From contig JABWCQ010000007.1 in the NCBI GenBank assembly GCA_013360195.1, forward strand, positions 109,458 to 173,457: a stretch of DNA of 64,000 bases, in the 5' to 3' direction. A model generated the notes under the pieces. It was not told where the DNA came from, did no database searches, and saw only the letters and a list, made by a program, of their open reading frames with translations. This DNA comes from a bacterium (lineage in GTDB: Bacteria > Electryoneota > RPQS01). Position 1 is the stretch's first letter, and the number at the start of each line of letters is the position of its first letter. The translations under genes were made by a program, and so were the position numbers. Positions 55,652 through 64,000 of the stretch are shown here, piece by piece.

Positions 55652-55700
55652 GCTCATCCTCTTCCTAAATTTATACGGCCCACCCGTAGCAGACGTCCTA

Positions 55701-55729
55701 AAATTAGCGAAACTATAACATGTTGTCAA
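55701..55729 (-). promoter_or_regulatory. Promoter of the repeat-protein gene
   Basis: On the minus strand TTGACA (55724-55729) and TAATTT (55701-55706) are 17 bases apart. The predicted start near 55694 gives a 43-base leader. Confidence 0.7.
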
Positions 55730-55967
55730 GAGATTGCGAAATACCTCATATAATTCTTGAGCATGTTATGTCATGTAACCATATACTCTTACTGACCCCT
55801 CCTCGGTTCCCGCCAATTTCTTCGCCCTTTTCGAGAGGCATGATTTCCCAAAAGCAGACCGCCGGGCACTGCGTCTACCTCAATTTGCCAAGCTTGTGTT
55901 CAGACTTGAAGTTGTGTAAATTAGTTGGATTAACTACTCCCCTTGGCAACCTACTCCAACAAATTAA
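55730..55967. other. Intergenic region between repeat-protein and prfA
   Basis: Together with the promoter at 55701-55729 this makes a 316-base gap without a gene. It holds a possible prfA promoter at 55894-55922. Short open frames here lack ribosome sites and recognisable content. Confidence 0.6.
55894..55922 (+). promoter_or_regulatory. Possible prfA operon promoter
   Basis: TTGTGT (55894-55899) and TAAATT (55917-55922) are 17 bases apart, about 39 bases before the prfA start. No better pair is seen in the gap. Confidence 0.4.
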
Positions 55968-57044
55968 GTGCTTGACAAAATTGAACATATTCTAAAACGC
56001 CACGATGACATTCAGGCCAGGCTCTCGAACCCCGAGATCGCAAGCACCCCAAGCCTTGCTACTCCGTTGCTCAAAGAGGCCAAAGAACTGTCTGCCCTTG
56101 TCGAGAAGGCGAAGGAGTATCTGAAGGTCACCGAGGAAATCAATGGCGCGCGGGAACTGGCTGGCTCATCCGATAGTGCCATGCGCGAAATGGCGTCTCT
56201 TGAGTTGGAAAGTCTCGTAACTCAGCTTCAGCAGCTTGAAGAAGACCTTCGCACGCTTCTCCTGCCGCGCGACCCGGCGGATGAGCGCAACGCCATTCTC
56301 GAAATCCGAGCCGGCACGGGTGGTGAAGAGGCTGCATTGTTTGCCGCTGACCTGTTCAGAATGTATTCCCGATACTGCGAGACTATGCGTTGGAAGTTCG
56401 AAGTCGCATCCTTGAACGAAGCAGAGGCGGGCGGTATCAAGGAAGTTGTCGTGGAAATTCGCGGTCAGGAAGTGTACGGAATGCTCAAGTGGGAAAGTGG
56501 CGTGCATCGCGTCCAACGTGTGCCTGTTACTGAAGCTCAAGGACGTATTCACACGTCCGCCGCATCCGTTGCGGTACTCCCCGAAGCCGAAGAAACCGAC
56601 ATCGAAATCAAACCGACGGATTTGAAGATTGACGTCTATCGCTCCTCCGGCGCCGGTGGTCAGCACGTTAATACGACAGACTCTGCCGTTCGCATTACGC
56701 ACTTGCCGTCTGGACTGGTCGTGGCAATTCAGGATGAGCGCTCGCAAATCAAAAATCGAGCAAAGGCGATGAAGGTGCTTACCTCAAGACTGCTGGCAAT
56801 GAAACGTGACGAAGAGGCCGCCAAGCTATCCGCTGAGCGCAAGAGCCAAATCGGCAGCGGGGACCGCTCGGAGAAAATCCGCACCTATAACTATCCGCAA
56901 AATCGTGTCACCGACCATCGCATCAATCTTACTCTGTACAAGCTCGATCGCGTCATGGAGGGCGACATCAGCGAGCTGATAGAAGCCCTGCGAATGGCCG
57001 ACAGAACCGAGAAACTTAATCGAGCGGCGGAGAGCGTTGCGTGA
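55968..57044 (+). CDS. prfA: Peptide chain release factor 1
   Basis: 358 residues, the usual length. The stop-codon-recognition motif is PVT at 186-188 ([14 protein letters not shown]; PxT marks RF1, SPF marks RF2), and the catalytic GGQ is at 230-232 ([12 protein letters not shown]). Releases peptides at UAA and UAG. The start is GTG at 55968. Its Gln in GGQ is methylated by PrmC, encoded next with a four-base overlap. Confidence 0.97.
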   Translation: MLDKIEHILKRHDDIQARLSNPEIASTPSLATPLLKEAKELSALVEKAKEYLKVTEEINGARELAGSSDSAMREMASLELESLVTQLQQLEEDLRTLLLPRDPADERNAILEIRAGTGGEEAALFAADLFRMYSRYCETMRWKFEVASLNEAEAGGIKEVVVEIRGQEVYGMLKWESGVHRVQRVPVTEAQGRIHTSAASVAVLPEAEETDIEIKPTDLKIDVYRSSGAGGQHVNTTDSAVRITHLPSGLVVAIQDERSQIKNRAKAMKVLTSRLLAMKRDEEAAKLSAERKSQIGSGDRSEKIRTYNYPQNRVTDHRINLTLYKLDRVMEGDISELIEALRMADRTEKLNRAAESVA

Positions 57045-57898
57045 GCGATAGCAATCGCTTGATTGATCTGCTCGCTTCAACTGAGAAGTTCTTCCTACGT
57101 AAAGGTATCGAATCTCCGCGCCGAAATGCGGAAGCGATTTTCGCGCATGCACTTGGAGTACCGCGTATTGAACTCTACGTCCAGCACGACCGACCGGTCA
57201 ATGACTTCGAACTCATCGCTCTGCGCGAGTTGATTCGCCGTCGGGCGAACCGCGAACCCCTGCAGTATCTTCTCGGCAAACTTGACTTCGCCGGCGTGGA
57301 AATCGTCCCCCGGCCCGGACTGCTGATTCCGCGACCCGAAACCGAAGAGCTCGTGGTCGAACTATCCAAACATGTTCCGTCGGGCGCCAGAATCCTCGAC
57401 ATCGGTGCTGGCACGGGCTGCATCAGTGTCGCACTTGCGAAATCCTGTGTGGATTGTCAGGTCGTTGCCGCCGACATTGACCCCGATGCCGTGGAATCCA
57501 CTTCACTCAATGCTCGCCGCAACGAAGTCGCGGAACACATAGCTTCAATTACGGCGGATCTGTTCGATGACAATTTCCCGGCTAAATGCGGTGCGCCTTT
57601 TGATGTCGTCGTTTCAAACCCGCCCTATATTCGCGAAGCAGAGTGGAAATCTTTGCAAACCGAAGTAAAAGACTTTGAACGCAAGCACGCTCTGGTTTCC
57701 GGTAGTGAGGGCGATGAGTGTTATGTGCGTATCGCACAACTGCTGCCCGGCCTGCTTAAGTCAAGAGGAATTCTCGCGCTCGAGTTTGGACACGATCAAG
57801 CCGGGCGTATTCGACGCCTGTTCACATCGATACTTACAAGGTTTGATATCTATCACGATATGCAGGGAGTTGAGCGGTATCTCATAGGGAATTATTAG
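57041..57898 (+). CDS. prmC: Release factor glutamine methyltransferase
   Basis: 285 residues. N-terminal helical domain, then SAM domain with [14 protein letters not shown] and the substrate motif NPPY at 193-196; PRPETEEL at 98-105 is the family signature. Methylates the GGQ glutamine of RF1/RF2. The GTG start overlaps the prfA stop as GTGA. Confidence 0.95.
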   Translation: MSDSNRLIDLLASTEKFFLRKGIESPRRNAEAIFAHALGVPRIELYVQHDRPVNDFELIALRELIRRRANREPLQYLLGKLDFAGVEIVPRPGLLIPRPETEELVVELSKHVPSGARILDIGAGTGCISVALAKSCVDCQVVAADIDPDAVESTSLNARRNEVAEHIASITADLFDDNFPAKCGAPFDVVVSNPPYIREAEWKSLQTEVKDFERKHALVSGSEGDECYVRIAQLLPGLLKSRGILALEFGHDQAGRIRRLFTSILTRFDIYHDMQGVERYLIGNY

Positions 57899-57899
57899 A

Positions 57900-61099
<3,200 letters not shown>

Positions 61100-61111
61100 A
61101 CCGGAGGCAAA

Positions 61112-61441
61112 ATGCCCAACCTATTCACGTCACCTGTTTTCTATCCCCTTCTTCAAGCCGAAGGCCAGCAGGCTCCAAGTATGCTCGGCGCATTACTGCC
61201 GTTTGTGCTCATCATCGTCGTCATGTACTTCCTGATGATTCGGCCCCAGCAAAAAAGGCAGAAAGCACACGCCGCCATGCTCGCTGCGTTGAAGCAGGGC
61301 GACGAAGTCGTCACCATGGGCGGAGTTTACGGCACGATTGCCGGCATCGATGAGAAAGAGAATACAATGTGGCTGAAGATAGCAAACGAAGTCAAAATCA
61401 AGGTCGAACGCAGTTCCATCGCGCGCGTCATCAGCGCCTGA
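61112..61441 (+). CDS. yajC: Preprotein translocase subunit YajC
   Basis: 109 residues: one membrane segment (LLPFVLIIVVMYFLMIRP) followed by the family motif RPQQKRQKAHAAML, GDEVVTMGGVYGTIAGI and a short soluble domain. Binds SecDF in the inner membrane. The ATG has GGAGG seven bases upstream. secD/secF are not in the window. Confidence 0.95.
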   Translation: MPNLFTSPVFYPLLQAEGQQAPSMLGALLPFVLIIVVMYFLMIRPQQKRQKAHAAMLAALKQGDEVVTMGGVYGTIAGIDEKENTMWLKIANEVKIKVERSSIARVISA

Positions 61442-61473
61442 TTAAACGCCTTCGCCGGTACGAAACTACAACG

Positions 61474-62016
61474 ATGAACAAGCCCTTCGACGAGACGACA
61501 GAAACCCACAAAGTTATCATCTACGGTCATCCGACGCTGCGCAAGCGCGCGGCCGATGTTACCGTCTTTGACGATAACCTGCGCCGGTTTGCGCGCGAGA
61601 TGTTTGCCACCATGGAGGAATACGAAGGCGTCGGACTTGCCGCGCCGCAGGTGGACAGGTCTGTCCGCCTGATTGTCGTCGGCATTCCTGATGAAGAACG
61701 CGAAGACATGTTCTTTATGGCCGCGGTCAATCCCGTTGTCAAGGAATCCTCGGGCACACTCGATTACGAAGAAGGATGCTTGTCTATTCCGGATATTCGT
61801 GAAACCGTCACGCGGCCGGAGTCCATTACCGTCGAATACGACACTCTCGAAGGTGAACACAAAACGTTGCACGCGTCGGGGATGCTCGCCCGTGTCCTGC
61901 AGCACGAAATCGATCACCTGAACGGGATTCTCTTCATTGACCACCTCTCTCCGGTTCGCCGTGCCTTGTTGAGCAGCAAGCTTAAACGCCTCGAACGCGA
62001 ATCGCAGGAGTCCTGA
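61474..62016 (+). CDS. def: Peptide deformylase
   Basis: Removes the N-terminal formyl group. 180 residues from the ATG at 61474; upstream frame would overlap yajC by more than 70 bases. Motifs: GVGLAAPQ (52-59), EGCLS (100-104, Cys102) and HEIDH (144-148), which provide the metal ligands and catalytic glutamate. Paired with fmt, two bases downstream. Confidence 0.95.
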   Translation: MNKPFDETTETHKVIIYGHPTLRKRAADVTVFDDNLRRFAREMFATMEEYEGVGLAAPQVDRSVRLIVVGIPDEEREDMFFMAAVNPVVKESSGTLDYEEGCLSIPDIRETVTRPESITVEYDTLEGEHKTLHASGMLARVLQHEIDHLNGILFIDHLSPVRRALLSSKLKRLERESQES

Positions 62017-62018
62017 CA

Positions 62019-62942
62019 GTGCGTGTTGCCTTTTGCGGCAATCCGGCTTTTGCGTTGCCTACTCTTGAAGCGTTGCTGCAAAGTGCCCATGAAGTCGTTG
62101 CCGTCATTTCAAGCCCTGACCGGCCGCAGGGACGCGGACGCAAGCTCGCGCCCATGCCCGTCAAGAAGTTCGCATTGGAGAAGGATCTACCGGTCCTCAC
62201 TCCTCAAAAACTTAGAGACCCGGACTTTCTGCTTGAACTGACCGGCCTGAACCTCGATGCGCTCATCGTCGTTGCCTTTCGAATCCTGCCGCATGAGATG
62301 TTCACTTTGCCGCGTTGGGGCGCGCTCAATGTCCACCCCAGCCTGCTTCCGAAAGGGCGCGGTCCGGCTCCGATTCAATGGACTCTGCTTCGAGGTGAAA
62401 CCGAAACTGGTGTCTCTATAATCCGGCTGACAGAAGAGATTGACGGCGGCGGTATCCTCGACCAGCGGAGGACTCCCGTTCAAAGCCATGAGAGTTTCGG
62501 TGACCTGCATGATCGTCTTGCACGCATGGGTGCCGGCATGCTTGTTGAAGTCCTGGATGCTCTTGAGTCCGGAATCAGTCTCCAGCCCGTCATGCAGGAC
62601 GAGTCGCAAGTCACCACCGCGCGGAAGCTTAAGCCGGAAGATTACTTGCTGAACTTTAATCTGCCGGCAACCGATCTCCTGAACAGAATTCGTGCATTTG
62701 CTCCGTTCCCCGGAGCAATTGCCAAGGCCGGTCAATTCAGCCTGAAGATTCTGTCCGCTCAGATCGACTCTGAGGCAAGCCCGATTCCCGCGGCGCAACT
62801 CAAGCTATTCCATGACTCTATGAGCATTGGAACGGCCGACCATCCCCTCTCGTTAAAGTATGTGAAACCTTCCGGAGGCAAGGCCATGCCTGTCGCAGAA
62901 TATTTGCGCGGCCGACCGCAACTCCCGGAAAGATTTGATTAA
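62019..62942 (+). CDS. fmt: Methionyl-tRNA formyltransferase
   Basis: 307 residues (E. coli 315). N-formyl-THF domain with NVHPSLLPKGRGPAPIQW and LTEEIDGGGILDQR, then the C-terminal OB-type tRNA-binding domain (LLNRIRAFAPFPGAIA). GTG start at 62019, two bases after the def stop; AGGAG lies upstream. Def-Fmt make the formylation/deformylation pair. Confidence 0.96.
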   Translation: MRVAFCGNPAFALPTLEALLQSAHEVVAVISSPDRPQGRGRKLAPMPVKKFALEKDLPVLTPQKLRDPDFLLELTGLNLDALIVVAFRILPHEMFTLPRWGALNVHPSLLPKGRGPAPIQWTLLRGETETGVSIIRLTEEIDGGGILDQRRTPVQSHESFGDLHDRLARMGAGMLVEVLDALESGISLQPVMQDESQVTTARKLKPEDYLLNFNLPATDLLNRIRAFAPFPGAIAKAGQFSLKILSAQIDSEASPIPAAQLKLFHDSMSIGTADHPLSLKYVKPSGGKAMPVAEYLRGRPQLPERFD

Positions 62943-62968
62943 ACCCATTATGGAGCTAAAAAGAACCT

Positions 62969-63655
62969 ATGTTACCGATTTTTGATTGGACGATGATTCT
63001 CATTCTGCCTGCCTTCGCGTTGGCGTTGTGGGCACAGTTCAAGGTGAAGGGTACTTATCGCCAATTCAGTGAAGTCCGCTCGCGTCTCGGAATGACTGGT
63101 GAACAGGTGGCGCGCCGAATTCTTGACCAAAACGGTCTCTACGATGTGGCCGTTGAACCCATTGCCGGAGAATTGACCGACCACTATCATCCCGGTGACC
63201 GTAAGGTACGGCTGTCCGAAGGCATCTTTGGTTCAACAAGTCTCTCAGCACTTGCCGTGGCCGCGCACGAGGTGGGACATGCCATTCAACATAAAACCGG
63301 GTATGCGCCGATGACATGGCGCGCGTCTCTGGTTCCGGTTGCAAATATCGGCAGTATGGCCGCGATGCCGCTCTTCTTCATCGGAATGTTCATTCCCAAC
63401 ATCAGTTGGCTGATGGATCTTGGAATAATCTTTTTTGCCGGTGCCGTGCTGTTTCATTTGGTGACATTACCGGTTGAGTTTGATGCGTCCAGCCGTGCCG
63501 TGGCGATTCTCGGCAACGGAAGTTTCCTTGCCCCCGATGAAGTGGCCGGAGCCCGGCGAGTGCTGAATGCCGCCGCGTGGACCTATGTAGCCGCCGCGAC
63601 TATGGCCTTACTCCAAATGATGCGACTCATCCTGCTGCGCAACAGCCGCGACTAG
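62969..63655 (+). CDS. YugP-type neutral zinc metallopeptidase
   Basis: 228 residues, family length. One N-terminal membrane segment, a cytoplasmic-type helical region (GEQVARRILDQNGL), the zinc motif HEVGH at 100-104, then two further membrane segments and LPVEFDASSRAV, the third zinc ligand region typical of YugP. Membrane protease of unknown substrate. Last gene of the prfA operon. Confidence 0.9.
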   Translation: MLPIFDWTMILILPAFALALWAQFKVKGTYRQFSEVRSRLGMTGEQVARRILDQNGLYDVAVEPIAGELTDHYHPGDRKVRLSEGIFGSTSLSALAVAAHEVGHAIQHKTGYAPMTWRASLVPVANIGSMAAMPLFFIGMFIPNISWLMDLGIIFFAGAVLFHLVTLPVEFDASSRAVAILGNGSFLAPDEVAGARRVLNAAAWTYVAAATMALLQMMRLILLRNSRD

Positions 63656-63679
63656 TCTCAAATCGACTGTAACTGAACG

Positions 63680-63714
63680 CGGCGAGTCATATGACTCGCC
63701 GTTCTCTTTTTCTG
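63680..63714 (+). terminator. Intrinsic terminator of the prfA operon
   Basis: An 11-bp stem (63680-63690 with 63691-63701) on CGGCGAGTCAT is followed by TTCTCTTTTTCT. It lies 24 bases after the YugP-like gene. Confidence 0.85.
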
Positions 63715-63769
63715 CCTGCTCAGTTGAGTGTCTTCTTGAGTCCGCGGGTACTTCGGGTGGCCTGACAGA

Positions 63770-64000
63770 ATGGCACACACGGTCTATCGTATTCTTAAGC
63801 GCAACGGGTTAGCGCGGGAGCTGCCGCAGATCATTCCGGCGGCCAAAGAGTATCACCGCAAGACGACACGGGTGAACGAACTGTGGCAGACGGATCTGAC
63901 GGAGCTGATGTTGCCCGACTGGGGCACGCATCCGTTGGGCAGTGTGGTGGATGACTTCAGCAGGTTCTCGATCGTGTTCCGGCGCCTGCGCAACGCGAAA
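63770..64000 (+). CDS. DDE integrase-core (IS3-like) transposase, partial and 5' truncated
   Basis: The frame is open from 63740 to the right edge with an ATG at 63770. It encodes TVYRILKRNGLAREL, then LWQTDLTEL with the first catalytic Asp and SVVDDFSRFSIVFRR with the second, as in rve-type transposases of the IS3/IS481 kind. These proteins usually have ~100 residues with helix-turn-helix upstream of this part, but the yugP terminator at 63680 leaves only about 60 bases, so the 5' part is missing or the element starts unusually. The 3' part lies off the window. No terminal repeat is recognised. Confidence 0.75.
   Translation, partial: MAHTVYRILKRNGLARELPQIIPAAKEYHRKTTRVNELWQTDLTELMLPDWGTHPLGSVVDDFSRFSIVFRRLRNAK

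Noticed and set aside
61369..61473. Upstream extension of def into yajC
   Set aside because: The added residues are basic and low-complexity (readthrough of yajC in another frame); deformylase homology begins after the ATG at 61474.

Overview
The window is a bacterial chromosome segment, probably from a Gram-negative member of the FCB (Fibrobacterota-Chlorobiota-Bacteroidota) superphylum or a related candidate phylum. The evidence for this is a subtilisin-like protease with a Por/T9SS-type C-terminal sorting domain beside a PorV/FadL-like outer-membrane protein, a large beta-barrel protein whose N-terminal motif resembles the gliding/T9SS translocon protein SprA, an Omp85 protein, and LpxL-like and heptosyltransferase-like LPS genes. 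I cannot name a genus. Both ends are cut: a sensor gene runs off the left edge and a DDE transposase gene runs off the right edge.

Layout. 1-19019 is almost entirely minus strand: a GAF/PAS sensor, elbB, mdh, the rplU-rpmA unit with its own promoter and terminator, RNase G, then a long tightly packed series read from hutU down through a crotonase, hutI, a diguanylate cyclase, glycogen synthase, a beta-propeller protein, a SprA-motif protein and an Omp85 protein. A lipoprotein acid phosphatase sits upstream of hutU. 19060-24617 is one rRNA operon on the minus strand (16S, tRNA-Ile, tRNA-Ala, 23S, 5S) with a near-consensus promoter, two boxA-like sites and a terminator. 24798-28209 (plus) holds the PorV-like protein, the sorted protease and a cation efflux transporter. 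28221-34247 holds a D-2-hydroxyacid dehydrogenase, an MFS transporter, an ABC permease/CPBP protease fusion, a Nudix hydrolase and a double-PDZ protein. 34407-40029 (plus) holds an unknown small protein, a FapA-family protein and a three-gene phosphorelay-like cluster.

40080-50298 (minus) reads as one long housekeeping operon: rsmB, a PASTA protein, rpe, an MBL hydrolase, xerD-like, dacB-like, ftcD, a cyclodeaminase, mutL and miaA. 50420-53332 (plus) carries an acyltransferase, a GT9 glycosyltransferase and a TerC/Alx protein. 53408-55651 (minus) is the least familiar part: a sigma54-activator-like AAA+ protein with degenerate motifs, a multi-pass membrane protein and a secreted protein made of six 15-residue repeats. 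55968-63655 (plus) is a translation and protein-maturation operon: prfA, prmC, a SSP411-type thioredoxin-fold lipoprotein, tgt, yajC, def, fmt and a YugP-type zinc peptidase.

How the genes work together. Urocanate is converted by HutU and HutI to formiminoglutamate, and the formimino group is passed to tetrahydrofolate by FtcD and the cyclodeaminase, encoded about 25 kb away; no hutH is present in the window. No single unmistakable new system stands out. The best candidates for one are the phosphorelay cluster, the SprA-motif/Omp85 pair, and the pseudo-AAA/membrane/repeat-peptide locus.
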